Part shown: piece after piece, positions 9,746-19,874 of the stretch
How positions within the stretch are numbered: position 1 is the first letter of the stretch
Layout: every line of letters starts with the position of its first letter
NCBI GenBank assembly: GCA_030149365.1
Contig: JASBRP010000045.1
Coordinates: 1-64,000, forward strand
Direction: 5' to 3'
Source: Solimonas sp.
GTDB lineage: Bacteria > Pseudomonadota > Gammaproteobacteria > Nevskiales > Nevskiaceae
Length of the DNA stretch: 64,000 nucleotides
Notes under the pieces: model-generated
Told to the model about the DNA's origin: nothing
Databases searched by the model: none
What the model saw: only the letters and a program-made list of their open reading frames with translations
Program-made: the position numbers and the translations under genes

Positions 9746-11773
9746 TTAGCGCTCCCCTTCCACGGCCGGTTGCGTAGTGACGTCTGGCGCCGCCTCGTCA
9801 CCGGTCTTGCCGATGGCATGCGGCACCTGGCGGGTCGACAGCGCCTCGCGCGCCACGGCCAGGGGCGGATGCCCCTTGATGAAATCGTCGGGGTAGTAGC
9901 CGATGTTCCGGATACCCTTGCGCCGCAACAGCTCCACCTGCTGCGCGAATTGCGCGTCGTCCACCGCCACTCCCCTGGCCCAGTCCCGGGCCTGCAGTTC
10001 GAAAATTGTCCGGTCACGCCCACCGGGCTGCGCCAGCACGCGGTCCGCCAGTTCCTTCAGCCAGGCCTCTGGCTGGGCCGCGCCCTCCATCTGGGGCATC
10101 GCCATGAGGGCGGTGTAGTCGTAGGCCTTCAGGAAAGCCGGCAGGCTCTGCGCGAACCAGGCCTCTGATTCCGGCTGCAGCACCGGCCCGGCGTAGAGGT
10201 TGCGGGCGGTGCGCAATTCCGGGCGGAAGCGGCGCACGGTGTCGGCCAGTTCCAGCGTGAAGTCGATGAGGTAGCGGGTCTTGCCCGCGGACCATCGCGC
10301 CGACAGCTCGGGACTGGCCCGGATCGCCGCCACATCGCCCGGCAAGCCCCATTCCGCATAGCGCCGCAGTGCCGCAGGGCCGCTGTCCTCGTCGTCGACC
10401 AGGCGCGCGTCGTCATGGAACAGCAGCCCGGTAAAGATCGCGTGCCTGCCAAGATCCTCGTAGATCTCGCTGACGGTGCGCCGCACCTGCGGGTCGAAGG
10501 GGCTGAGTCGTGGAATGCGGTCGGCTGGCGTGGAGCCGCCCTGGACCTGCACCTGAGGCAAGCCCGGAATCTCGAAGGCCGTCACCGGCATCCAGGCATA
10601 GACCTGCACGCGCGAGCGTGTGCGCAACTGCCAGGCCACGCGGCTGAACAGGTCGGCACGGACCGGCATGTGCCGATTGGGGAAGTACAGTGCTTCGGCG
10701 GCACCGTCGCCGTCGGGATCGGCGAAGGCCTGCAGGTAGACCGCGCTGGGAGCGATGGCCTGCACGCGATCCAGCAGCCGGGACAGGTTGGCCTCCTGCT
10801 GCACTGGGTCCGGGTCATAGACGTAGTCCAGATCCACCTGCATCACGCGCTGAGAGCGACGTGCCTGGTCGGCACCGGCGGGATCGCGCAGCAGCCAGAC
10901 GTAATCGGGCGCCCGCAGGTCATAGGTCGGCAGGGCACGGCGGATGCGCTGCAAGGGCACGTCGCGCGTGTTGGGACCGCTGTCCAGCGTCAGCGCGATA
11001 TCCATGCCGGCACGCCGGGCTGCGTCGATCGCCTGGTCGTTGTAGGCGCCGTAAGGCCAGGTGACGGCACGGATCCGCTTGCCGGTGTAGCGCTCCAACA
11101 GCAGGCGGCTGCGGCGCAGGTCACCCTCCACTCGGCGGCCATACTCGGCATCCGTCTCGTAGCGGCTATGGGCGGGATCGTAGCGGCGCACGGCCGCGGC
11201 CGGCAGCAGGTTGCCCTGCGGGTTGGCCTGCACACCGCGATGCAGCTCATGCGTGTGCGTCGCAAACTCCACCAGGCCGGAATCCGCCATCTCGCGAATT
11301 TCCTGCAGAGCCAGGAAGCGTTCGCGTGGCAAGCGACGATCGCCATACTCCACCTCGGCCGCCTTCGGCTCCAGCCACTCGGTGGTCAGCGACATCACCG
11401 CCGGATAGCGGAAGCGGCGCAGCAACGGGAAGACCTTGGTGTACGCGCTGCGGTAGCCGTCGTCGAAGCTCAGCAGCACCGCGCCTGCGGGCAGCGGCTT
11501 GCCGCCCGCCCGCGCCGTCACGATCTGCTGCAGGCTGACCGGCTGGTAGCCGGATTGCTGCAGCCAGCTGAACAGGTTTACCAACTCGGTCTCGCCGATG
11601 GCGGTCTCGTCGGGATCGGTCTCGAAACTGTCCCGCAGGTCGCTGCGCACGTCATGCAGCGCCAGCGCGCGGAAGCTCTGGCCATCGGCGGGATCCGGTG
11701 GCGGCAGGGTCTGGGCTTGCAGACGCACGGGAGTGAGCAGGATCAGCAGCAGGGTCAGGATGGCACGCGTCAT
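9746..11773 (-). CDS. pgaB: Poly-beta-1,6-N-acetylglucosamine N-deacetylase
   Basis: A 675-residue two-domain PgaB. The N-terminal CE4 deacetylase has ALHDV (38-42), SFDDGY with Asp104/Asp105, and the HTHELH zinc region (173-178). The C-terminal ~350 residues match the PgaB hydrolase-type (GH153) domain, with FHDDARLVDDED near its centre. It partly deacetylates the polymer in the periplasm before export by PgaA. The ATG at 11773 gives a standard signal peptide (MTRAILTLLL, cleavage near LQA) and has GAGGGG upstream; a GTG at 11788 overlapping the pgaA stop is an alternative. Unlike E. coli PgaB there is no lipobox cysteine, so it is probably soluble. Confidence 0.92.
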   Translation of the reverse strand: MTRAILTLLLILLTPVRLQAQTLPPPDPADGQSFRALALHDVRSDLRDSFETDPDETAIGETELVNLFSWLQQSGYQPVSLQQIVTARAGGKPLPAGAVLLSFDDGYRSAYTKVFPLLRRFRYPAVMSLTTEWLEPKAAEVEYGDRRLPRERFLALQEIREMADSGLVEFATHTHELHRGVQANPQGNLLPAAAVRRYDPAHSRYETDAEYGRRVEGDLRRSRLLLERYTGKRIRAVTWPYGAYNDQAIDAARRAGMDIALTLDSGPNTRDVPLQRIRRALPTYDLRAPDYVWLLRDPAGADQARRSQRVMQVDLDYVYDPDPVQQEANLSRLLDRVQAIAPSAVYLQAFADPDGDGAAEALYFPNRHMPVRADLFSRVAWQLRTRSRVQVYAWMPVTAFEIPGLPQVQVQGGSTPADRIPRLSPFDPQVRRTVSEIYEDLGRHAIFTGLLFHDDARLVDDEDSGPAALRRYAEWGLPGDVAAIRASPELSARWSAGKTRYLIDFTLELADTVRRFRPELRTARNLYAGPVLQPESEAWFAQSLPAFLKAYDYTALMAMPQMEGAAQPEAWLKELADRVLAQPGGRDRTIFELQARDWARGVAVDDAQFAQQVELLRRKGIRNIGYYPDDFIKGHPPLAVAREALSTRQVPHAIGKTGDEAAPDVTTQPAVEGER

Positions 11774-11784
11774 CACCCTGCCCC

Positions 11785-14289
11785 TCACTGGAACGGAATG
11801 GCAAGGCCGATGTATCCGTAACGCCGGCGTTCTCGGTCACCGTCGTAGGGGTGCCAGGATTGGCCGACGCCATAGCGCAGCAGGAAGGTCTCACCGATCG
11901 ACCACAGGTGCTCGTAGCGCATGTCCCACAGCGAGCCGGATCCGTAGCCCTGCTGGAAGTACTGCCCGCCGGTGCCTTCCAGCCGCTGCACGAAGACGCG
12001 GTCGTCACGCTTCCAGCTCAGCAATTGGCCGCGCGCACGCAGCCACAGGGAGGACTCCGACTCCGGCGCGAAGTAGGCCACGCCATCATCGCTGTTGCCT
12101 GCCCAGTCACCACCCAGCGTGGTCTCGAACTGTGTGCGCGGCGCGCTGTGCCAACGCTCGGTCCAGCTCAGGCTCAGGCCGTCACGCTGGTTGCCGTCGG
12201 TGTAGTCCATGTGCCGCCAGCCTGCCTGGTAGCGGCGGGACTCATTGACGATGTAGTCGGCGCCCAGGCCATATTCCGTACCGTTGATGCCGGTGATGTA
12301 GGCCTTCCATGGCACTTCATTGCTGTTGGTGTCCAGGCTCGCCGAGAGGCGCCAGGAATCGCTGGCACGGTAGCCCAGGCTCGCGGCGGCGCCGGTGCGG
12401 TGCGGCCCGCCGCTGGCCTGCGTCGCCTGCGCCTCGACCTCCCAACGATCGTGGCGCCAGGACATGCCCACACCCGAGCGGTTGCGGGAATGCTCACCGA
12501 TGTCGGTCTCGCCGTGGCCGTAAAAGTGCTCGAAGAATGCGCGCCAGCGTCCTTCGATCAGCGCCGATTCCAGGCGCGTGAGGATGCGCCAGTCACGGTC
12601 CGCGATGGTGCCGTTGCCTTCGCCGAAGCCGGCATCGATCCGAAGATTGGGCGCGAACAGCTCGCGCTGCACGCGCGAGGCATAGCGTGCCGGCGCCTTC
12701 TCCGGATGCTCGGGCCCGAGGCGTTGTGCCGTTGCGCCGCCCTCGCGCAGGCGGCCCGCACCCATCTGCGCCACGGCGTATCCCGCCTGCAGGTCTATGT
12801 CGTCCGGATGATCGGCCAGGATCTGCTCATGGAGTTCCAGCGCAGCCTCCGGGTGCTCGCGCAGCTGCGCGGTGCGCGCCTGGCCCGCGCGAACGCTGGC
12901 GCTGAAAGGCGCTAGCTCGCTGAGCTGCAGGAAGCGACGCTCGGCCTGCTTCGGCCGGTCCGTGTAGAGATCGATCAGCGCACGCAATTGCCGGATCTCG
13001 CCGAACTGAGGATTCGGGCGCCCTCGCTCCGGCGATTGCCGGATCGTCGGCGGGCTGGCCGCTTCCAGGATGTCCAGAAGGCGATCCGCATCCTCGAAGC
13101 GGCCCACGTCGACATAGGCGTACACCAGCCCGACGTGCGTCTGGCTCGGCACGGGAATATTGCTGCCGCCTTCGCGCAGAGCCTGCTCGTAGAGCGGTAC
13201 GGCCAGTTCGGAGCGTCGCTGCGCCTGGTAGGCCCCGGCCACCTCCGACAATGCGTAGTACGGCAGCGGAATGCCGTGCCGGTGGATCTTCTCGTAGAGA
13301 TCGGTGGTCTCGCGATAGCGCGCCCTGGCGTTCAGGGCTACGAGTCGATCGGACCAGAGACGCAGCCGCAGATCGTCGCGTTGCTGCTGCGGCATCGCCA
13401 GGCCACCCATGTCGAGAGCCGCCAACTGCGCCTCGTTGTCGGCCAGCGCGGCGTCGATCGCCTCGAAGCGGCGCGCCGACTTGTCCTGGTCGCGGGCCGC
13501 GACGGCCCAGCCGATACGCTGGCCCGCTGCCTGTTGCCGCAGCCCGGCGCGCTCGCCGTCGCTGAGCACATCCTTCGGCAGACCATCGATGGCCGAAGGC
13601 GCGCCGCCGTGCCGGGCCAGGATGAAAGCACGCTGACGCTGGGCTTCGATGTCCTTGGGTTCGAGTTCCAGGATGGACTCGGCAGCGCCCAGCGCAGCCT
13701 GCCAGTCAGATCGGGTGTCGGCCAGGGCCAGCCGCGCACGCAGCACGTTCAGGCGCGTCGCGCGGTCGCGGATCTGGGCCGTCTCGAGCGCCTTCAGTTT
13801 CTCGTCGGCGGCCTCCAACCTGCCGGCGTCCATCAGCCAGTAGACCTCGCGCAAGCGGGCCATGTGGCTACGCGGCGCGCGGCGCAGCATCTCGGCCACG
13901 AGGGTGGCCTCAGCCTCCAGGTCCGGCAGGCTGCGTGCCGCAGCGAAGGCGGATTGCAGTGCGTAATCCGGAAGCTGCTTCAGGTCCGCCTCCCCCGCGA
14001 CGGCCAGCGCGTCCCGCGGCCTGCCGGCACGCTCCAGCAGCACGATCAGGTCCGCCCGCACGCGCAGGCGTTGCGGATCGCTAAGGCGCGCGGCATTCCA
14101 CGCCTGCAACTGCGTGATGGCCTGATCAACGTCCTGAGGCCCGGCGCCTGAGGCAGTCCGGATCGTGGAGTCGTGAGCAGCGCTCGAATAGTTCGGGAGG
14201 GCGCCTGCGAAGGCGGTATGCGAGGCCAGCAGCACCGCGGGCAGCAGCGGTCCGCATAGCCGGAGGGGGTTTCTTTTTGTTGTCGGCAT
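11785..14289 (-). CDS. pgaA: Poly-beta-1,6-N-acetylglucosamine export porin
   Basis: An 834-residue protein with a signal peptide (basic n-region TTKRN, core PLLPAVLLASHTAF, cleavage near AFA), a long TPR-like helical region (about 45-510), and a C-terminal beta-barrel with alternating strands (about 530-834). This is the PgaA layout: periplasmic TPRs bind the deacetylated polymer and the barrel exports it. A GTG at 14322 would add 11 residues; ATG 14289 gives the better signal peptide, though neither has a clear ribosome site. It is the first gene of pgaABCD. The barrel ends ...GLAIPFQ rather than in an aromatic residue. Confidence 0.9.
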   Translation of the reverse strand: MPTTKRNPLRLCGPLLPAVLLASHTAFAGALPNYSSAAHDSTIRTASGAGPQDVDQAITQLQAWNAARLSDPQRLRVRADLIVLLERAGRPRDALAVAGEADLKQLPDYALQSAFAAARSLPDLEAEATLVAEMLRRAPRSHMARLREVYWLMDAGRLEAADEKLKALETAQIRDRATRLNVLRARLALADTRSDWQAALGAAESILELEPKDIEAQRQRAFILARHGGAPSAIDGLPKDVLSDGERAGLRQQAAGQRIGWAVAARDQDKSARRFEAIDAALADNEAQLAALDMGGLAMPQQQRDDLRLRLWSDRLVALNARARYRETTDLYEKIHRHGIPLPYYALSEVAGAYQAQRRSELAVPLYEQALREGGSNIPVPSQTHVGLVYAYVDVGRFEDADRLLDILEAASPPTIRQSPERGRPNPQFGEIRQLRALIDLYTDRPKQAERRFLQLSELAPFSASVRAGQARTAQLREHPEAALELHEQILADHPDDIDLQAGYAVAQMGAGRLREGGATAQRLGPEHPEKAPARYASRVQRELFAPNLRIDAGFGEGNGTIADRDWRILTRLESALIEGRWRAFFEHFYGHGETDIGEHSRNRSGVGMSWRHDRWEVEAQATQASGGPHRTGAAASLGYRASDSWRLSASLDTNSNEVPWKAYITGINGTEYGLGADYIVNESRRYQAGWRHMDYTDGNQRDGLSLSWTERWHSAPRTQFETTLGGDWAGNSDDGVAYFAPESESSLWLRARGQLLSWKRDDRVFVQRLEGTGGQYFQQGYGSGSLWDMRYEHLWSIGETFLLRYGVGQSWHPYDGDRERRRYGYIGLAIPFQ

Positions 14290-14435
14290 GCGATGGCACA
14301 GTGCACAGCACATGCCAGGCACAAATCCCTTTTAAATCAAAGCATGCCGATAGCATTTCCCTGGAAATTCGCAAGCTGCGCGAAGGTTCACTTTGCAGCC
14401 TGCAATCTAGCAGTTGGATGCCAAGTTCTCTGCAT

Positions 14436-14460
14436 AAAAAAGCCCTGCGTTGCAGGGCTT
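14436..14460 (-). terminator. Rho-independent terminator of the PepSY operon
   Basis: AGCCCTGC (14441-14448) and GCAGGGCT (14452-14459) pair around a 3-base loop. Read on the minus strand the stem is followed by TTTTTT, placing it 28 bases after the last gene of the 16.7-14.5 kb operon. Confidence 0.88.
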
Positions 14461-14487
14461 TGCATGATGCCGATCGCCATCCAGTGG

Positions 14488-14766
14488 CTAGGGAGTATCT
14501 GCGGGCTTTTGAGCCAGACCATTCACCAGCAGCCAGCCCGCCGTGGTCACCACGCCCAGCCAGACCAGGAAGGCCGGCCACTGCGCCATCGCGACCAATG
14601 CAACGCCCGGCAGCAGCGTGCCCCAACCCAGCAGCTTGCGTTCGATACCCGGCTTGGGCGCAGGACGGCGCAGGCTGCGCAGGCGCTTGGGATCGCGCAG
14701 GGCAATCGGCAGCAGCAGCAACAGGCTGATCAGGCTGGCAAGGGCCGCGAGACTGGAGGTGCTCAT
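14488..14766 (-). CDS. Small inner-membrane protein (DUF3325-like)
   Basis: A 92-residue protein with a hydrophobic N-terminal helix (LAALASLISLLLLLPIAL), a basic loop (RDPKRLRSLRR), and two helices in the second half (WGTLLPGVALVAMA and FLVWLGVVTTAGWLL). Its ATG overlaps the stop of the PepSY gene in an ATGA junction, so translation is coupled. Small proteins of this layout (DUF3325/DUF3649) accompany PepSY membrane proteins in iron-related operons; the family call is by architecture and context, not firm. Confidence 0.7.
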   Translation of the reverse strand: MSTSSLAALASLISLLLLLPIALRDPKRLRSLRRPAPKPGIERKLLGWGTLLPGVALVAMAQWPAFLVWLGVVTTAGWLLVNGLAQKPADTP

Positions 14767-16364
14767 GCTTCCACCGCCTCGTCGAGTTCGGAGTCCGCCG
14801 ATGCCGCGGCCGGCACCGCGGGACGACCCAGCGCCGAAACCAGGCACAGCAGGCCGCCCACGGCAAAGGCGATGTCCAACGCCAGCACGGTGTGCAAACC
14901 ACCCGCAAACGCCCCGCCCCAGCCCACGCCGCCAGTCAGCAGGCGAGCCACCGGCAGCAGTAGCAGCGCCAGGCCGCTGAGCCCCAGAAGCACGCGACGC
15001 GCCAGCGTCAGGCTGCGCATCCCCCAGGCAATGCCGGCCGCAGCCAGCGACACCAGCAGGAAGCTGGTCATCATCGGGCCATGCACCATCTCGCCCGCGG
15101 CACGCAGCGGAAAGTAGGTAAACGCAGGCGCCACCAGCGCCAGCGGCAGGCCGTAACCCACCCAGACCGTGGCGCGTGCCAGGTGTCGCCAGCCACGCTC
15201 CTCGCGACGGCGCAGCGTCCACAGCATCAAGCCGGTGATCGTCACGTAGGCGCCGGCAAACCCCAGCGCGAACCAAGCGGACTTGGAGAACACGCCCGCA
15301 AAGTTGCCGAAGTGCAGCGGCGCCATCAGTTCGAACAGCGCACCGCCGGTGGAGGGCTGCAAGCCCAGGTTGGGCTTGGCGTAGCGGAACTCGCCGGTCG
15401 CGCCGCCATAGACATAGGTCGGCCCCATCAGCTTGCCTTCCGGGTAGTGCATGAACATCGTCACTAGCGAGTCCGCGCGTCCCCAGTGCTGCACCGTGAC
15501 GAAGCCGAGCGTCGCGTCCGTGCGGCCACGCACGTCGGCGATCATGCGATCGAGGTCGGCCATGGGCGCCGGCGTCTTGTCTTCCTTGGGAGGATTGCCG
15601 ATCACCGTCTCGATCATTTTCTCCTGGTCGCCGCCAAACACCACCATCGCCACCGCCGGGATGCCGAAGGCACTGCCGAAGCTGAAGTAGCTGCCGGTGA
15701 AGGCCAGGATGAAGGCAAACGGCAGGTTCCAGGTGCCTGCGATCACGTGCGTGTCACGCGCCGACAGCAGCTTCTCCTTGTGACGGCGCAGCGTGAACAA
15801 CTCCTTGATCAGGTGCCGGTGCACCACGAAGCCGGTGATCGCTGCCACCAGCATCGCCAGGCCCAGCACGCCGGTCAGCAGCAGCCCCCAGGGATTCGGC
15901 AGGTGCAGGCGCACATGCAGTTCCACCATGAACTCGCCGAGCGCATTGGCGCGGTCGCCGGCATCGACCTCCTCGTCCGTTCCCTCTCTGCGCTCGATCT
16001 CCGTCTGCGTCAGCGGATCGAACTCGGCTGCGACGCCGCGCTCACGCGGCTTACCCTTCTCGTCGGTCTCGTGCTTGTGGAAGAATGCGTAGAGGCGGTC
16101 GCCGGCACGCGGGAAGAAGAAGAATTCTTCGTAATACTGCGGGTCCACGCTGGCGGCGAACTCGCGCATCATGCGGTCCGTGCCCGGCCTGAAGGGATCC
16201 GCCACCGGCGCCGACAGCGGGCTGGACCAGTCGCCCAGTTCCTTGGCGAAGACCGAGGCCACGCCGGTAAGGATCACGGCGTACAGCAGCAGGCCCAGGA
16301 ACACGGCCGACCAGCCGTGCACCGCCAGCAGCGACTTGTTGCGCTCTTGCGACAGCTTGATCAC
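14763..16364 (-). CDS. PepSY-associated transmembrane protein
   Basis: A 533-residue inner-membrane protein of the PepSY_TM family. The N-terminal helix follows the family hallmark (AVHGWSAVFLGLLLYAVIL, residues 14-32); a large periplasmic loop, a second helix near 180-200, a third near 235-255 and a helical bundle in the last ~170 residues follow. Family members occur in siderophore or haem-linked operons and are thought to be iron-regulated, possibly as ferric reductases. The start is GTG 16364, overlapping the preceding stop (GTGA). Two small membrane proteins flank it in the operon. Function beyond an iron link is not established. Confidence 0.85.
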   Translation of the reverse strand: MIKLSQERNKSLLAVHGWSAVFLGLLLYAVILTGVASVFAKELGDWSSPLSAPVADPFRPGTDRMMREFAASVDPQYYEEFFFFPRAGDRLYAFFHKHETDEKGKPRERGVAAEFDPLTQTEIERREGTDEEVDAGDRANALGEFMVELHVRLHLPNPWGLLLTGVLGLAMLVAAITGFVVHRHLIKELFTLRRHKEKLLSARDTHVIAGTWNLPFAFILAFTGSYFSFGSAFGIPAVAMVVFGGDQEKMIETVIGNPPKEDKTPAPMADLDRMIADVRGRTDATLGFVTVQHWGRADSLVTMFMHYPEGKLMGPTYVYGGATGEFRYAKPNLGLQPSTGGALFELMAPLHFGNFAGVFSKSAWFALGFAGAYVTITGLMLWTLRRREERGWRHLARATVWVGYGLPLALVAPAFTYFPLRAAGEMVHGPMMTSFLLVSLAAAGIAWGMRSLTLARRVLLGLSGLALLLLPVARLLTGGVGWGGAFAGGLHTVLALDIAFAVGGLLCLVSALGRPAVPAAASADSELDEAVEA

Positions 16365-16690
16365 GAGCCACCCGCCCCTGCGGCCTTGGCCGCTTGCATG
16401 GTTTGCATGACATACACCCCGATCACGACGAGGTGGACCAGCGACAGGCCGCCGATCACCGCCCAGGCCCGCGCCAGGCGGCGGTCCAGATAGGCATAGA
16501 AGAACAGCGCCGCCCAGATCGCCGGAAACAGCACGATCGGCAGCACCAAGTTATCGATCTGGGCCGGCCCCTTGGGCAGCCACAGCGCACCGCCGCACAT
16601 GACCAGGGCGGCGCAGAGGAAGACCACCGGGCCTGCCAATGCAAATCGGGACCAGAAGCGGCGGCGTACAGCTGAATCGGGGGCGGACAA
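16361..16690 (-). CDS. Small membrane protein heading the PepSY operon
   Basis: The frame encodes three transmembrane helices: FALAGPVVFLCAALVMCGGA, VLPIVLFPAIWAALFFYAYL and WAVIGGLSLVHLVVIGVYVM. No ATG lies close to the first helix; a TTG at 16690 gives 109 residues, beginning LSAPDSAVRRRFW, and is my best start. Its TGA overlaps the GTG of the PepSY gene. It occupies the place of DUF3649-type iron-uptake proteins in similar operons, but I cannot confirm the family. Start codon uncertain. Confidence 0.6.
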   Translation of the reverse strand: MSAPDSAVRRRFWSRFALAGPVVFLCAALVMCGGALWLPKGPAQIDNLVLPIVLFPAIWAALFFYAYLDRRLARAWAVIGGLSLVHLVVIGVYVMQTMQAAKAAGAGGS

Positions 16691-16829
16691 GGCGGCACTC
16701 GCGGAATACGGACTGCGGGATGGTGATTGTAGGTGAGAAGCATTCCCAAGTGAATCTTCGCCACCCCTCACGAAGGGAGTCCGGGAATGCGACAATCCGC
16801 CCCCGAATTCAGTCCTCCCCTTTGTCAAC

Positions 16830-18710
<1,881 letters not shown>

Positions 18711-18714
18711 AGCC

Positions 18715-19269
18715 ATGAGCGAGCAGACCGTCGTCACGCGCTGGTTCGGCCCTGCCTTCGGCGACCTGCATCCGCTGCTGCAGGACCTGCACCGCAAGGG
18801 CGGCGTGCTGCGCGGCGAGATCGACATCCGCGTCGGGCGCGGCCTGGCCGGCTGGATGGGACGGCGCCTGGCCAAGTCCGTGGGCATTCCCGTGGACCTG
18901 CCGCGGCGCGGATTCGAAGTGACGATCCGCCACACCCCTAGCGCCTTGGAGTGGACGCGCCGCTTCGACAATGGCGCCGTGATGCGCTCGCTGTTCCGGC
19001 CGGTCGGGACCCGCCTGTCCGGCTGGTGGGTGGAGGACACCGGCCCGGTCGAGCTGCACCTGACCGTGGACGTGGAGCGCGGCGCCTGGATCTGGCGCAC
19101 GCTGCGGGCGCGCCTGCGCGGCATCCGCATTCCCTTGTTCCTGCTGCCGCGCTCGCTCGCCGGCAAGCGTATCGAGAACGGCCGCTATGTCTTCCACGTG
19201 GAGTTCGCGCTGCCCCTGCTGGGTACCGTGCTGAGCTACGGCGGCACGCTGGAAGCGCAGGCCGCGTGA
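18715..19269 (+). CDS. DUF4166 domain protein
   Basis: A 184-residue protein beginning MSEQTVVTRWFGPAFGDLHP. The pattern fits DUF4166 from start to end: an early LHPLLQDLHRKGG, a central EWTRRFDNG and a C-terminal GRYVFHVEFALPLLGTVLSY. In other genomes DUF4166 is often fused to saccharopine-dehydrogenase-like domains; here it stands alone. The function is unknown. It starts 4 bases after uup and its TGA overlaps the GTG of the M23 gene (GTGA), showing translational coupling. Confidence 0.8.
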   Translation: MSEQTVVTRWFGPAFGDLHPLLQDLHRKGGVLRGEIDIRVGRGLAGWMGRRLAKSVGIPVDLPRRGFEVTIRHTPSALEWTRRFDNGAVMRSLFRPVGTRLSGWWVEDTGPVELHLTVDVERGAWIWRTLRARLRGIRIPLFLLPRSLAGKRIENGRYVFHVEFALPLLGTVLSYGGTLEAQAA

Positions 19270-19802
19270 CACCGGCGCCTGCCCGCAAGTGGCGCTGGCT
19301 GCTGGCGCTGGCCATCGTTCTGCTGCTGCCCTTCGCCATCCCGGAGCGGACCGTCATCCCGGTGGAAGGCGCCACGGCGCGGGACTGGAACCCGCAGTCG
19401 TTCTGGTATGAACCCTGGGGCAAGTCGGGGGGCCATAAGGGCATCGACATCTTCGCGCCAAAGGGGCGTCCGGTCCGCTCCGCCACCTGGGGCCTCGTGG
19501 TGTTTCGCGGCGAGCTCGGCCTGGGCGGCAAGGTCGTCGCCGTCATCGGGCCGAAATGGCGCCTGCACTACTACGCGCATCTCGACGAATCTTCCGCGAC
19601 GCCCCTGGCACTGGTGAAGCCGGGCACGCGGCTGGGCAGCAACGGCGCCAGTGGCAACGCCGCCGGCAAACCGCCGCACCTGCACTACGCCGTGCTTGCC
19701 CTGCTGCCGCGACCCTGGTGCTATGCCCAGGGGACCCAGGGCTGGAAGCGCATGTTCTTCGTCGATCCCGGCAAGCTGCTGTCTCCTGCAGACAGGCACT
19801 GA
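19266..19802 (+). CDS. M23 family metallopeptidase, membrane-anchored
   Basis: A 178-residue protein starting at GTG 19266 and overlapping the DUF4166 stop. Residues 9-24 form one transmembrane or uncleaved signal helix (KWRWLLALAIVLLLPFAI). The rest is a LytM-type M23 domain with all zinc and catalytic residues: His57 and Asp61 (GGHKGIDIF), His105 (YYAHLD), His138 and His140 (HLHY). Such enzymes cut peptidoglycan cross-links, or regulate amidases if inactive; this one keeps its catalytic set. Product is expected on the periplasmic face. Confidence 0.88.
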   Translation: MTPAPARKWRWLLALAIVLLLPFAIPERTVIPVEGATARDWNPQSFWYEPWGKSGGHKGIDIFAPKGRPVRSATWGLVVFRGELGLGGKVVAVIGPKWRLHYYAHLDESSATPLALVKPGTRLGSNGASGNAAGKPPHLHYAVLALLPRPWCYAQGTQGWKRMFFVDPGKLLSPADRH

Positions 19803-19874
19803 GGATCGCGCGACAGCCGCTGATGGCATCATACGGCGCATTTCAATAGCAACTTGTCAGGAGCCTCGCCGCCC

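Noticed and set aside
11774-11788. GTG at 11788 as pgaB start
   Set aside because: It would add five residues with arginines before a normal signal peptide; ATG 11773 has a good ribosome site. Not excluded.
14351-14368. ATTTCC-CT-GGAAAT palindrome upstream of pgaA
   Set aside because: Short arms and no partner site; kept only as a note.
16715-16780. Possible Fur box before the PepSY operon
   Set aside because: Only scattered matches to the consensus, without the AT-rich trimers seen at 27407.
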